From assembly GCF_019799965.1 (NCBI RefSeq), contig NZ_JABGCJ010000008.1, forward strand, positions 62,001 through 126,000: a DNA stretch of 64,000 bases, written 5' to 3'. Numbering within the stretch: the first letter of the stretch is position 1; every line of letters starts with the position of its first letter. Under the pieces are notes generated by a model. The model worked only from the letters and a program-made list of their open reading frames with translations. It made no database searches and was not told where the DNA came from. This stretch comes from Modestobacter italicus (GTDB lineage: Bacteria; Actinomycetota; Actinomycetes; Mycobacteriales; Geodermatophilaceae). Shown here piece by piece: positions 18,977 to 27,947 of this stretch. The position numbers and the translations under genes were made by a program.

Positions 18977-19012
18977 GTCCGGCGGGCCGGCCGGGCGGGC
19001 GGCCCGCCGGAC
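18977..19012. terminator. Terminator-like hairpin after the DUF5709 gene
   Basis: GTCCGGCGGGCC (18977-18988) pairs perfectly with GGCCCGCCGGAC (19001-19012). It lies just beyond the stop of the minus-strand DUF5709 gene. The remaining bases up to the STAS gene (18778-18976) show no gene. Confidence 0.7.
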
Positions 19013-19017
19013 GGGAG

Positions 19018-19539
19018 TCAGCTCCCCTCGACGACGTGCACCGCGCTCTCCTCCGGGCCCTCGCCGCCCACCGGCGCGTCGGCGAAGGCCTCCACGTCGT
19101 CCCCGGTGCGGTTGGTGCCCGTGTCGCTGAGCCGGTCGGTGTCCTCGTCCTGGTCCAGCTGGGCGAAGGCACGGTCGGGGTCCTCGGCCGGGCGCACGTC
19201 GGGCGCGTCCTCGGGGACCTCGCGGTCCAGCCGGCCCGACAGGGACTCGCCCTCGGACTGCTCGAAGGCGGTGGTGCCGAAATCCACGGTCTGGTGGTCG
19301 TCGCGCCCGCCGGGCTCCGGGGCGAACTCCGGGTCCTCGGCGCGGGCCATGGTCGGGCTGTCGTCCTGCGAGACCTCGGGGACGCCGTTGTCCTCGGGGA
19401 AGACGTCGCGGGCGGTCTGGCCCTCCGGGCCGACGTCCCCGCGCGGGCCGTCGGTGGTGCCGGTGAGGCCACGCTCGTCATCGGGGAACTCGGCGTCGTT
19501 GAGCGCAGAGTCGCGGGCGGCGCGGTCCGGGTCGGTCAT
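19018..19539 (-). CDS. DUF5709 acidic protein
   Basis: This 173-residue, strongly acidic, probably disordered protein has no membrane segment. The segment FGTTAFEQSEGESLSGRLDR, followed by a Pro/Glu/Asp-rich stretch and a C-terminal EESAVHVVEG, is the pattern of the actinobacterial DUF5709 family, whose function is unknown. The ATG at 19539 has GGAGG seven bases upstream. Its position beside the SigF-type module is suggestive of a stress-induced protein, but no SigF promoter could be identified upstream. Confidence 0.75.
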   Translation of the reverse strand: MTDPDRAARDSALNDAEFPDDERGLTGTTDGPRGDVGPEGQTARDVFPEDNGVPEVSQDDSPTMARAEDPEFAPEPGGRDDHQTVDFGTTAFEQSEGESLSGRLDREVPEDAPDVRPAEDPDRAFAQLDQDEDTDRLSDTGTNRTGDDVEAFADAPVGGEGPEESAVHVVEGS

Positions 19540-19717
19540 CGTGGTGCCTCCGTTCTGCGTGCGTCCGTGCGGGCACGCGCGTCCGTCCAGGTGGACGGGG
19601 GAGCCGGTCGGGTGACCGGCGTCTGGGCATCGCCCTACCCGCGCACCCGCCGGGCATGCGTGAGCCGGGTCGCCCCCGCCCGGGCATGAGGTCGGCCGGC
19701 CGGGGTACGGCGCGGGG

Positions 19718-20305
19718 ATGGCGATCACAGACGACGTGCAGCGGATCAGTGCCCCGGTCCGCCGGTGGGCTCGCACCCAGAAGCAGGAGTACACCCACGG
19801 CGAGGCCCGTCCGCTGGGTGCCGACCTGGGCGCGATGGGCGTCTACCTGGGCCTGGTGAGCGCCGCGGCCACCGCCATCCGGGTGTCCGGTCGGGAGCTG
19901 CCCACCCGCATCCCGCTCGGCGACGCGGTGCTGCTGACCGTCGGCACGTTCCGGCTGGCCCGGCGGATCGCCAAGGACCCGGTCACCGCCCCGGTGCGGG
20001 CACCGTTCGTGAGCTACCAGGGCACCTCGGGCGAGGCCGAGGTCGCCGAGGAGGTCCGCGAGCACGGCGGGGTCAAGCACGCGGTGGGGGAGCTGCTCAC
20101 CTGCCCGTTCTGCATGGCGCAGTGGGTCGGCACCGGTTTCGTCCTCGGCTACGTGACCGCGCCACGGGCCACCCGGCTGGCCGCGCTGACGATGACGATG
20201 GTGGCCGGTTCCGACGTCCTGCAGTTCGTGTACGACGCGATCCAGAACGGTGCCCTGCAGCCGGGGGGCGACGAGTCGGGGAGCATCACCGGCCAGGACG
20301 TCTGA
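19718..20305 (+). CDS. DUF1360 membrane protein
   Basis: This 195-residue protein has three or four hydrophobic segments (MGVYLGLVSAAATAI, GDAVLLTVGTFRLARRIAKD, WVGTGFVLGYVTA, LTMTMVAGSDVLQFVYDAI). The family motif LLTCPFCMAQWVG carries a Cys pair in a membrane-adjacent position. DUF1360 proteins include small sporulation and membrane proteins of unknown role. The N-terminus is cytoplasmic and basic. Nothing nearby identifies its function. Confidence 0.8.
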   Translation: MAITDDVQRISAPVRRWARTQKQEYTHGEARPLGADLGAMGVYLGLVSAAATAIRVSGRELPTRIPLGDAVLLTVGTFRLARRIAKDPVTAPVRAPFVSYQGTSGEAEVAEEVREHGGVKHAVGELLTCPFCMAQWVGTGFVLGYVTAPRATRLAALTMTMVAGSDVLQFVYDAIQNGALQPGGDESGSITGQDV

Positions 20306-20441
20306 CCGCGACCCGACGATCACCCTGCGTCGCCGACCGCGGGCGCCGCGGCCGGTGGCGACAGGCCGCACCGGTCACCCGTCGGGGTGGACGACTACGC
20401 GGAGTGGCGGTCTCGAGCTGTCGGGTCGGGCGCGCAGCGCC

Positions 20442-20447
20442 TATCCT
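20442..20447 (+). promoter_or_regulatory. Putative -10 element of ku
   Basis: TATCCT lies 53 bases upstream of the ku start codon in the gap after the DUF1360 gene. No strong -35 element accompanies it. Confidence 0.35.
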
Positions 20448-20500
20448 GCGATCTTGACGGGACGCGGTCGTCGCGTGCCCTGCGGCCCAGGAGGTACGGC

Positions 20501-21511
20501 GTGCGGTCCATCTGGCGTGGCGCGGTCTCCTTCGGGCTGGTCAGCATCGCGGTGAAGCTCTACTCGGCCACCGAGGACCACGACATCCGGTTCCACCAGG
20601 TGCACAAGGCCGACGGCGGCCGGGTGAAGTACCGCCGGGTCTGCTCGGTCGACGGCGAGGAGCTCGAGTACGGCGACATCGCCAAGGGCTACGAGCTGCC
20701 CGACGGCCAGCTGGTCGTGCTGACCGACGCGGACTTCGACGAGCTGCCCCTGGTCACCACCCGGGAGATCGAGGTGCTGCAGTTCGTCGACCAGGAGCAG
20801 ATCGACCCGATCCACTTCGAGAAGACCTACTACCTGGAGCCCGACGGCGTCGCCACCCGCCCCTACGTCCTGCTGCGCACCGCGCTGGAGAACGCCGGCC
20901 AGGTGGCGATCACCAAGATCGCCATCCGGCAGCGGGAGTCGCTGGCCGCGCTCCGGGTGCGCGAGGGCGTGCTGGTGCTGCACACGATGCGCTGGCCCGA
21001 CGAGATCCGGCGGCCCTCCTTCGGCTTCCTCGACGAGGAGGTGCCGGTGCGGCCGCAGGAGCTGGCGATGGCGGAGTCGCTGATCTCCACGATGGCCGGC
21101 GACTTCGACCCGGCGCAGTTCACCGACGACTACCGCGAGGCGATGACCGCGCTGCTGGAGGCCAAGCAGTCCGGTGGTGACGTGCAGCCGGCGCCGGAGG
21201 CCGCCGACGACGGCGGCGGCGCGGTGGTCGACCTGATGAGCGCGCTGCGGCGCAGCGTGGAGCGGGCGGGCGGGGCTCCGGTCCCGTCGCAGGACGCCGA
21301 CGAGGAGCCGGCCCCGGCGGAGGAGGAGACCACCGCCCGCAAGCCGGCGAAGAAGGCGGCAGCCGCCGAGGGCAAGGCGCCCGCCAAGAAGGCCGCGGCG
21401 AAGAAGGCCGCCCCGAAGAAGGCCGCGGCGGCAGGCGACGACGCAGCGGCAGACGACGACGCGCCGGCGAAGCCGGCCAAGCGTGCCCCCCGGGCCCGCA
21501 AGACCGCCTGA
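20501..21511 (+). CDS. ku: Non-homologous end-joining protein Ku
   Basis: This 336-residue protein forms the homodimeric ring that binds DNA ends and recruits LigD. The start is VRSIWRGAVSFGLVSIAVKL, typical of bacterial Ku, and the GTG has GGAGG six bases upstream. The Ku core covers about residues 1-255 (SVDGEELEYGDIAKGYE, IDPIHFEKTYYLEPD, MRWPDEIR). The last 80 residues are a low-complexity Lys/Ala tail (KKAAAKKAAPKKAAA), which in actinobacterial Ku proteins contributes to DNA binding. The ligase gene starts seven bases after the stop, so the genes form an operon. Confidence 0.95.
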   Translation: MRSIWRGAVSFGLVSIAVKLYSATEDHDIRFHQVHKADGGRVKYRRVCSVDGEELEYGDIAKGYELPDGQLVVLTDADFDELPLVTTREIEVLQFVDQEQIDPIHFEKTYYLEPDGVATRPYVLLRTALENAGQVAITKIAIRQRESLAALRVREGVLVLHTMRWPDEIRRPSFGFLDEEVPVRPQELAMAESLISTMAGDFDPAQFTDDYREAMTALLEAKQSGGDVQPAPEAADDGGGAVVDLMSALRRSVERAGGAPVPSQDADEEPAPAEEETTARKPAKKAAAAEGKAPAKKAAAKKAAPKKAAAAGDDAAADDDAPAKPAKRAPRARKTA

Positions 21512-21517
21512 CCTCGG

Positions 21518-23002
21518 GTGGCCGCACCCGATCCGCTGGCGACGTACCGGGCGAAGCGCGACCCGTCCCGGACCGCGGAGCCGGTGCCGCCGGCCGGGCG
21601 ACCGCTGCCGGCGGGGGACGACGACACCTTCGTGGTGCACGAGCACCACACGCCCCGCGGCCGCACCGGCGAGCGGGTGCACTGGGACCTGCGGCTCGAG
21701 CGGGGCGGGGTGCTGAAGAGCTGGGCGGTGCCCAAGGGCCCGCCGACCGAGCCGGGGGTGAACCGGCTGGCGGTGCCCACCGAGGACCATCCGCTGGAGT
21801 ACGCCTCCTTCTCCGGCACCATCGCCGCCGGCGAGTACGGCGCCGGGGTGTCGACCATCTGGGACGCCGGCCGGTACGCCACCGAGACGTGGACCGACGA
21901 CCACGTCACCGTCGCCTTCGACGGGCAACGACTGTCCGGCCGCTTCGTGCTGTTCCGGCTGCCCGACGGCAGCTGGGCGCTGCGCAAGCTGGACGCCGAC
22001 CCGGTCACCGACGCACCGGTCGCCGACGGGGTGCCCGAGGACCTGGTGCCGATGCTGGCCGCGATCGGCGAGCTGCCCCGGGCCGACGACCTGCGCTGGG
22101 GCTACGAGTTCAAGTGGGACGGCGTCCGGGTGCTCGCGCACGTGCGCGGTGGCCGGGTGCGGCTGCGGGCTCGCAGCGGCAACGACGTGACGGCGACCTA
22201 CCCCGAGCTGCACGCCCTGCCCGCGGCGCTCGCCGGCCACGACGCGGTGCTCGACGGGGAGGTCGTGGCGCTGGACGCCCGTGGCCGGCCGGACTTCGGG
22301 CTGCTGCAGGGGCGGATGCACCGCACCGGCCCCGAGGTCGCCCGACGGGCCGCTGCCGCGCCGGTCAGCTACCTGCTGTTCGACCTGCTCGCACTGGACG
22401 GGGAGAGCCTGCTGGCGCTGCCCTACCGGGAGCGGCGTGCCCGGCTGGACGCCCTCGCCGCCGCCTCGGACCGCTGGGTCACCACCCCCTGGTTCCCCGG
22501 CGACGCCCCGGGCGTGGGCGCGCAGGTGCAGTCGGCCAGCCGGGAGAACGGTCTGGAGGGCGTCGTCGTCAAGCGACTGGACTCGCCCTACCGTCCCGGC
22601 GGCCGGGGGCCGGACTGGCGGAAGGTGAAGAACCTGCGCACCCAGGCCGTGGTGGTCGGCGGCTGGCGGCCGGGCGAGGGCCGGCGGGCCGGCGGGATCG
22701 GCTCGCTGCTGGTCGGGGTGCACGACGAGAGCGGCCACCTGGTGTACGCCGGCCACGTCGGCACCGGCTTCACCGCGCGGGCGCTGGCCGACCTGGAGCC
22801 GCTGCTCACGCCGCGGGCGACCCCTCCGTTCGCCGGCGCGCTGCCCCGGGAGGTCACCCGGGACGCGCACTGGGTGGAGCCGCTGCTGGTCGGGGAGGTG
22901 CGGTACGGCGAGTGGACCCGCGAGGGCCGGCTGCGGCACCCGTCCTGGCGCGGCCTGCGCGACGACGTCCGGCCCGAGGACGTCGTGGTGGAGCCCGCGT
23001 GA
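21518..23002 (+). CDS. ligD: LigD with phosphoesterase and ATP-dependent ligase domains, without polymerase
   Basis: This 494-residue protein trims 3' ends and seals breaks during end joining. Residues about 35-155 form the 3'-phosphoesterase domain (VVHEHHTPRG, HWDLRLERGG, GTIAAGEYGAG). The ligase domain follows, with the nucleotidyl-accepting Lys199 in EFKWDGVR, then DGEVVALD and GVVVKR. The OB domain runs from WRKVKNLRTQ to the end. The GTG start is seven bases from ku. The polymerase domain, fused to LigD in many bacteria, is encoded by the next gene. Confidence 0.93.
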   Translation: MAAPDPLATYRAKRDPSRTAEPVPPAGRPLPAGDDDTFVVHEHHTPRGRTGERVHWDLRLERGGVLKSWAVPKGPPTEPGVNRLAVPTEDHPLEYASFSGTIAAGEYGAGVSTIWDAGRYATETWTDDHVTVAFDGQRLSGRFVLFRLPDGSWALRKLDADPVTDAPVADGVPEDLVPMLAAIGELPRADDLRWGYEFKWDGVRVLAHVRGGRVRLRARSGNDVTATYPELHALPAALAGHDAVLDGEVVALDARGRPDFGLLQGRMHRTGPEVARRAAAAPVSYLLFDLLALDGESLLALPYRERRARLDALAAASDRWVTTPWFPGDAPGVGAQVQSASRENGLEGVVVKRLDSPYRPGGRGPDWRKVKNLRTQAVVVGGWRPGEGRRAGGIGSLLVGVHDESGHLVYAGHVGTGFTARALADLEPLLTPRATPPFAGALPREVTRDAHWVEPLLVGEVRYGEWTREGRLRHPSWRGLRDDVRPEDVVVEPA

Positions 23003-23022
23003 GCGAGCGTGCGAGCGGACCG

Positions 23023-23079
23023 ATGAGCAGGGCGGCCCGCCGAAGTCGTTCGAAGAGCGCCGGCGAGGAGATCGCGTGA
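23023..23079 (+). CDS. 18-codon mini-ORF bridging ligase and polymerase genes
   Basis: An ATG opens 20 bases after the ligase stop and encodes 18 residues (MSRAARRSRSKSAGEEIA). Its stop overlaps the polymerase GTG start (GTGA). The peptide is basic and Ser/Arg rich, then acidic. It may be translated only to deliver ribosomes to the next gene. The surrounding bases, starting with repeated GAGCGAGCGTGCGAGC, resemble a spacer element I believe recurs after stop codons in other actinobacteria. There is no direct evidence of translation. Confidence 0.35.
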   Translation: MSRAARRSRSKSAGEEIA

Positions 23080-23993
23080 GGCAGCGGGTGCAGATCGAGG
23101 GCCGCCAGCTGGAGGTCTCCAACCTGGACAAGGTGCTCTTCCCGGAGGTCGCGTTCACCAAGGCGCAGGTCATCGACTACTACGTGCGGATCGCCCCGGT
23201 GCTGCTGCCGCACGTCGCGAGCCGGCCGGTCACCTTCACCCGCTGGCCGAACGGTGTCGACGGGCAGGCGTTCTTCGAGAAGAACAACGCCCGGCACGCT
23301 CCGGACTGGGTGCACACCGTCACGGTTCCCTCGCCCGGCAGCTCGCGGGGCCGGGAGACGCTGGACATGGTGCTGCTCACCGCCGTCCCGGACCTGGTCT
23401 GGTCGGCCAACCTCGCCGCGCTGGAGGTGCACGTGCCGCAGTGGCAGGTGGACGAGGCCGGCGTCGCGCAGCTGCCCGACCTGCTGGTGCTCGACCTCGA
23501 CCCGGGCCCGGGCACCGGTGTGGTCGAGTGCGCCCGGGTGGCGCACCGGCTGCGGGAGCAGCTGCTCACCGACGGGCTGGACCCGGTGGTGAAGACGTCG
23601 GGCTCCAAGGGGCTGCAGGTGTACGCCCCGATCGAGTGCGCCGACAAGGACCACCCCAGCCGGTACGCCAAGGCGCTGGCTCAGCAGCTCACCCGGGAGA
23701 CGCCCGAGGAGGTCGTCTGGCGGATGGAGAAGGCGTTGCGGCCGGGCAAGGTGCTGGTCGACTGGAGTCAGAACAACACCGCGAAGACGACGGTCGCGCC
23801 CTACTCGCTGCGGGCCCGGCCGCTGGCCACGGTCTCCACCCCGCTGCAGTGGGCCGAGGTCGACGAGCTGCGGGCCGGCGGCGACCCCGAGGCGGCCCGC
23901 TTCCGCACCGACGACGTCCTGGCCCGGGTGGCCGAGCTCGGCGACCTGTTCGACGTCGGCGCCCGCACCCGCGCCGTCCTGCCCGGCTCCTGA
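23076..23993 (+). CDS. LigD-type primase-polymerase domain protein
   Basis: This 305-residue protein is the stand-alone polymerase/primase of the end-joining system, adding nucleotides to gaps at broken ends. The archaeo-eukaryotic primase-like core has the catalytic acids in LLVLDLDPGPGTG, the nucleotide-binding SGSKGLQVYAPI and DWSQNN. An N-terminal EVSNLDKVLFPE opens the domain as in mycobacterial LigD. It is transcribed with ku and the ligase, and its GTG overlaps the stop of an 18-codon reading frame. Separation from the ligase is seen in several actinobacteria. Confidence 0.93.
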   Translation: MRQRVQIEGRQLEVSNLDKVLFPEVAFTKAQVIDYYVRIAPVLLPHVASRPVTFTRWPNGVDGQAFFEKNNARHAPDWVHTVTVPSPGSSRGRETLDMVLLTAVPDLVWSANLAALEVHVPQWQVDEAGVAQLPDLLVLDLDPGPGTGVVECARVAHRLREQLLTDGLDPVVKTSGSKGLQVYAPIECADKDHPSRYAKALAQQLTRETPEEVVWRMEKALRPGKVLVDWSQNNTAKTTVAPYSLRARPLATVSTPLQWAEVDELRAGGDPEAARFRTDDVLARVAELGDLFDVGARTRAVLPGS

Positions 23994-24002
23994 CCGCCCG
24001 CC

Positions 24003-24038
24003 CCTGCCCGGCCATGTCGGCCAACATGGCCGGGCAGG
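24003..24038. repeat. Intergenic palindrome, copy 1
   Basis: This 36-base inverted repeat has 15-base arms (CCTGCCCGGCCATGT and its complement) around CGGCCA. It starts 10 bases after the polymerase stop. It shares the core GGCCATGT-n-ACATGGCC with six other elements in this window. Confidence 0.85.
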
Positions 24039-24113
24039 TCGTCCCGGGGGTGGACGGCGGATCAGACCGCGGGCCGATGTGCCCGGTGCTCTCGCACCGG
24101 CACGATCGACGGC

Positions 24114-24749
24114 GTGATCGACATCGCTGCCCGTCCCGCCCCGGCGCCCGCTGCGCCCGTCCGCTGGTGGCTGCCGCTGGCCGTGCTGGTGCTCGGCGTC
24201 GGCGGCGGCGTGCTGACCGAGTGGGCGCAGGGCGTGCTGCCCGACCCGTGGGGGGCATGGGCCAACTCGGTGGCCGCCTGGTGCCTGGTCGCCTTCCTCG
24301 TCGGCGCGCTCAGCGGGGGAGCGCGGACCGCGGTCGCCGCCGCGGTCGCCACCGAGCTGCTCCTGGTGGGCAGCTACTACGCGGCCCAGTCGGTGCAGCA
24401 GCTGCCGGTCAACGGGGTCACGGTGGTCGAGTGGCTGGTGGCCGGGGTGGTGGCCGGCGTCGTCTTCGGGACGGCCGGGCGCTGGTGGCGGCAGGGCAGT
24501 GGCCGGCGGGCGACGGCCGGGGTGGCGGTGGTCGGTGGCGTGCTGGTCATGGAGGGTCTCTACCGGGCGGTCCGCTTCCCGTGGCAGGGCAGCTCCGGGG
24601 TGGTCATGGTCGTGGCCGGGGTGGTCCTCGCCCTGCTGCTGAGCCGGTCCTGGCGGCAGCGGGCGCTGGTGGCCGGGCTGCTGGCCGCCGTCGTCCCGCT
24701 CGGCTGGCTGGCGACCGAGCTGGTCAACGCGGCGCTGGCCGCACACTGA
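24114..24749 (+). CDS. Multi-pass membrane protein, DUF6518-like
   Basis: This 211-residue protein has about six hydrophobic helices, including WLPLAVLVLGVGGGVLTEW, AAWCLVAFLVGALSG, VAAAVATELLLVGSYYA and VVMVVAGVVLALLL. The segment LTEWAQGVLPDPWGAWANSV, followed by a Trp-Cys helix, resembles the DUF6518 family as I recall it. Function is unknown. It follows the first palindrome and is transcribed in the same direction as the end-joining genes, but the 120-base gap suggests its own promoter. A CACGAT element seven bases before the GTG could give a leaderless transcript. Confidence 0.65.
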   Translation: MIDIAARPAPAPAAPVRWWLPLAVLVLGVGGGVLTEWAQGVLPDPWGAWANSVAAWCLVAFLVGALSGGARTAVAAAVATELLLVGSYYAAQSVQQLPVNGVTVVEWLVAGVVAGVVFGTAGRWWRQGSGRRATAGVAVVGGVLVMEGLYRAVRFPWQGSSGVVMVVAGVVLALLLSRSWRQRALVAGLLAAVVPLGWLATELVNAALAAH

Positions 24750-24791
24750 CACCCCGCAGGTCGCGCTGGGCCGCTCTGGGACGATCTGCGC

Positions 24792-25667
24792 ATGTCAGCG
24801 CCTCGTGACCCCCGCACCGCCGACCTGGGGCGGCTGGTCGTCCGTTGCCCCGACCGGCCCGGGATCGTCGCGGCGCTCTCCGGGCTGATGGCGCAGGTGG
24901 GGGCCAACATCACCGAGTCCCAGCAGCACTCCTCGGACCCGTCGGGCGGCACGTTCACCCTGCGGCTGGAGTTCGTCCTCGCCGACCTGGCCGGCCGCCG
25001 CGCCGAGCTGGAGGCGGCGCTGGCCGGCCTGGCGGGGGAGTGGCAGCTCACCTGGCGGCTGACCGAGGCGGCGCACACCCCACGGCTGGCGGTGTTCGTC
25101 TCACGCACCGACCACGTGCTGCAGGAGCTGCTCTACCGGGTGGGCTCGGGCGACCTGCGGGCCGAGATCGCCGCGGTGGTCTCCAACCACCCCGACCTTG
25201 AGCCGGTGGCCCGGGCGCACGGCGTGCCCTTCCACCACGTGCCGGTCACCCCGGACACCAAGGACGCCGCCGAGGCCCGCGCCCTGGAGCTGATCGGCGA
25301 CGTCGACCTGGTGGTGCTGGCGCGGTACATGCAGATCGTGTCGCCGGACTTCTGCAGCCGGTTCCCCGAACGGCTGATCAACATCCACCACAGCTTCCTG
25401 CCGGCCTTCGTCGGCGCGAACCCCTACCAGGCGGCGCACGACCGCGGCGTGAAGCTGATCGGCGCGACCGCGCACTACGTGACCGCGGAGCTGGACGCCG
25501 GCCCGATCATCGAGCAGGAGGTCGCCCGGGTCGACCACCGCGCGACGGTTGACGACATGCGCCGGATCGGCCGTTACGTCGAGCGCCAGGTGCTCGCGCA
25601 GGCGGTGACCTGGCACGTGGAGGACCGGGTCGTCGTCGAGGGCGACCGCACCATCGTCTTCGGCTGA
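24792..25667 (+). CDS. purU: Formyltetrahydrofolate deformylase PurU
   Basis: This 291-residue enzyme hydrolyses 10-formyl-THF to formate and THF, balancing one-carbon pools for purine synthesis. The N-terminal ACT domain (about residues 14-95, LVVRCPDRPGIVAALSGLMA) senses amino acids. The formyltransferase-fold domain follows, with NHPDLEPVARAHGVPFHHVP, catalytic Asn and His in INIHHSFLPAF, and Asp in AELDAGPIIEQ. The ATG lies six bases after GACGAT, consistent with leaderless transcription. It is a single gene with no pathway neighbours here. Confidence 0.94.
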   Translation: MSAPRDPRTADLGRLVVRCPDRPGIVAALSGLMAQVGANITESQQHSSDPSGGTFTLRLEFVLADLAGRRAELEAALAGLAGEWQLTWRLTEAAHTPRLAVFVSRTDHVLQELLYRVGSGDLRAEIAAVVSNHPDLEPVARAHGVPFHHVPVTPDTKDAAEARALELIGDVDLVVLARYMQIVSPDFCSRFPERLINIHHSFLPAFVGANPYQAAHDRGVKLIGATAHYVTAELDAGPIIEQEVARVDHRATVDDMRRIGRYVERQVLAQAVTWHVEDRVVVEGDRTIVFG

Positions 25668-25736
25668 GCCACCGGCTCGGCGTGGACCCTGCGACGGGGT
25701 CGACGGGGTCACTCGTCAGGTGGTGTTCACCTGCTC

Positions 25737-25770
25737 TTGATTTGACTGGATCAAAACAACAGGGTTGACT
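25737..25770 (+). promoter_or_regulatory. Promoter and operator of the fur-katA operon
   Basis: TTGACT (25742-25747) and TTGACT (25765-25770) are 17 bases apart and fit -35 and -10 elements. The start point would be at or one base before the fur ATG (25779), giving a leaderless mRNA. The -35 element lies inside an inverted repeat, TTGAT-n8-ATCAA (25737-25754), a likely site for Fur autoregulation. Confidence 0.6.
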
Positions 25771-25778
25771 CGTCCGCG

Positions 25779-26264
25779 ATGGAGACGACCTGGGAGACCG
25801 AGCTGCGCACGGCCGGGCTGCGTGTCACGCGGCCCCGGCTGTCGGTGCTCGGGGTGCTCGCCGAGCACCCGCACGTCGACGCCGACACGATCGCCACCGC
25901 TGCCCGCACCGTCCACCCCTCGATCTCGCCGCAGGCGGTCTACGGGGTGCTCAAGGCGCTGGTCGGTGGCGGCCTCGCCCGCCGGATCGAGCCGGCCGGT
26001 GGACCGGCGCTGTACGAGCTGCGGGTCGGCGACAACCACCACCACCTGGTCTGCCGGGGGTGCGGGGTGGTCGCCGACGTCGACTGCGTCGTGGGGCAGG
26101 CGCCCTGCCTGTCGCCCTCGGAGACGGCGGGCTTCGCCGTCGACGAGGCCGAGGTCGTCTTCTGGGGACTCTGCGCGGACTGCCAGGTCGCGCGCAGGAC
26201 GCACGGTTACGGAACGAACAGCACCACCGAGAACAGTGCAATCGAAGAGGGAGTGGGAGCATGA
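25779..26264 (+). CDS. Fur-family peroxide/metal-responsive regulator
   Basis: This 161-residue protein has a winged-helix N-terminal domain ([20 protein letters not shown], then [17 protein letters not shown]) and a metal-binding C-terminal domain ([20 protein letters not shown], and a second Cys pair in CADC). It is coupled to the catalase gene by an ATGA overlap. In actinobacteria FurA or CatR proteins encoded next to catalase genes repress them until peroxide oxidises the protein, and that is the likely role here. No ribosome site precedes the ATG, and the promoter geometry suggests a leaderless message. Confidence 0.9.
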   Translation: METTWETELRTAGLRVTRPRLSVLGVLAEHPHVDADTIATAARTVHPSISPQAVYGVLKALVGGGLARRIEPAGGPALYELRVGDNHHHLVCRGCGVVADVDCVVGQAPCLSPSETAGFAVDEAEVVFWGLCADCQVARRTHGYGTNSTTENSAIEEGVGA

Positions 26265-27925
26265 CCGACGTCGCATCGCAGGGCCCGGCAGCCAGTGAGG
26301 CTGACCGGCCGGTCCTGACCAACCGTCAGGGACACCCGGTCTACGACAACCAGAACCAGCGCACGGTGGGCTCGCGTGGCCCGGCCACGCTGGAGAACTA
26401 CCAGTTCCTCGAGAAGATCAGCCACTTCGACCGGGAGCGCATCCCGGAGCGCGTGGTGCACGCCCGCGGCGCCACCGCCTTCGGCGTCTTCGTCGCCGAC
26501 GGCACCGTCGGTGACGAGCCGATCAGCAAGTACACCCGGGCCAAGCTGTTCCAGGAGAAGGGCAAGGAGACCCCGGTCGCCCTGCGCTTCTCCACCGTCG
26601 CCGGTGGCCGTGACTCCTCCGAGGCGGCGCGTGACCCGCGCGGCTTCGCGGTGAAGTTCTACACCGAGGACGGCAACTGGGACCTCGTCGGCAACAACCT
26701 GGGTGTCTTCTTCATCCGGGACGCCATCAAGTTCCCCGACTTCATCCACTCGCAGAAGCCCGACCCGGTCAACTTCGACCGGCAGGTGCCCAACCGGGTG
26801 TTCGACTTCTGGTCGCAGTCGCCCGAGGCGATGCACATGATCACGCTGGTGCTGAGCCCGCGTGGCCTGCCCTCCAGCTACCGCTTCATGCAGGGCTTCG
26901 GCGTGAACACCTACAAGTGGGTCAACGCCGCCGGTGAGACCAAGCTGGTCAAGTACCACTGGCTGCCGAAGCAGGGCGTGAAGTCCTGGACCGCGGCCGA
27001 CGCCGAGGTGGCACAGGGCAAGGAACTGGGCGTGCACACGAAGGACCTCTACGAGGCCATCGAGCGCGGCGAGTACCCGTCCTGGGACCTGCACGTCCAG
27101 CTGATGGACGACCACGAGCACCCCGAGCTGGACTTCGACCCGCTCGACGACACCAAGACCTGGCCGGAGAACGACTTCCCGCTGCGCAAGGTCGGCACCA
27201 TGACGCTGAACCGCACGCCGCAGGACTTCTTCACCGAGAGCGAGCAGATCGCCTTCGGCACCGGTGTGCTGGTCGACGGGCTGGACTTCTCCGACGACAA
27301 GATGCTGGTCGGCCGGACGTTCTCCTACTCCGACACCCAGCGTTACCGGGTCGGCCCGAACTACCTGCAGCTGCCGGTGAACGCCCCCAAGACCCGGGTC
27401 GCCACCAACCAGCGCGACGGGGCGATGGCCTACGGCGTGGACCGCGCCGAGGGCACCAACCCGCACGTCAACTACGAGCCGTCGATCACCGGCGGCCTGC
27501 GTGAGGCCGAGTACCCCACGCACGACGAGCAGGGCCCGGAGATCACCGGCCGGCTCACCCGCAAGCGGATCGCCCGCACCGACGACTACACGCAGGCCGG
27601 CCAGCGGTACCTGCTGTCGGAGCAGTGGGAGAAGGACGACCTGGTGGCCAACCTGATCGACGGCCTCTCCCAGTGCGACCGCCCGATCCAGGAGCGGATG
27701 GTCTGGCACCTGTTCATGGCCGAGGACGAGCTGGGTCAGCGCGTCGGCGAGGGCCTGGGCATCAGCGCGGACGACGTCCGGGGCCTGCCGCCGCTGCAGA
27801 GCCAGACGCTGACCGAGGCGGAGCTGCAGCGTGCGGCCAACCTCGGGAAGAACGGTCCCCGCGACGTGACCGGCCTGGTGATGACGCACTGCGTGCCCAA
27901 CGAGCACGAGGTCCTCACCCGCTGA
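26261..27925 (+). CDS. katA: Monofunctional haem catalase
   Basis: This 554-residue catalase decomposes hydrogen peroxide in the cytoplasm. The distal catalytic His67 is in [13 protein letters not shown], and the paired Asn is in [20 protein letters not shown]. The proximal haem ligand is Tyr356 in [16 protein letters not shown]. The core [20 protein letters not shown] is typical. Length fits a small-to-medium clade enzyme without the C-terminal flavodoxin-like domain of large catalases. The start overlaps the fur stop (ATGA), and GGGAG precedes it. Regulation by the upstream Fur protein is probable. Confidence 0.95.
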   Translation: MTDVASQGPAASEADRPVLTNRQGHPVYDNQNQRTVGSRGPATLENYQFLEKISHFDRERIPERVVHARGATAFGVFVADGTVGDEPISKYTRAKLFQEKGKETPVALRFSTVAGGRDSSEAARDPRGFAVKFYTEDGNWDLVGNNLGVFFIRDAIKFPDFIHSQKPDPVNFDRQVPNRVFDFWSQSPEAMHMITLVLSPRGLPSSYRFMQGFGVNTYKWVNAAGETKLVKYHWLPKQGVKSWTAADAEVAQGKELGVHTKDLYEAIERGEYPSWDLHVQLMDDHEHPELDFDPLDDTKTWPENDFPLRKVGTMTLNRTPQDFFTESEQIAFGTGVLVDGLDFSDDKMLVGRTFSYSDTQRYRVGPNYLQLPVNAPKTRVATNQRDGAMAYGVDRAEGTNPHVNYEPSITGGLREAEYPTHDEQGPEITGRLTRKRIARTDDYTQAGQRYLLSEQWEKDDLVANLIDGLSQCDRPIQERMVWHLFMAEDELGQRVGEGLGISADDVRGLPPLQSQTLTEAELQRAANLGKNGPRDVTGLVMTHCVPNEHEVLTR

Positions 27926-27947
27926 GCCGACCGCTCAGCAGTACCGC

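Noticed and set aside
19540..19717. SigF-type promoters for the DUF5709 and DUF1360 genes
   Set aside because: GGGTAG and GGGTAC elements occur, but no GTTT-like -35 element lies at the correct distance.
20441..23173. Minus-strand open frame of 910 codons across ku and ligD
   Set aside because: It crosses two well-defined end-joining genes and has no recognisable sequence.
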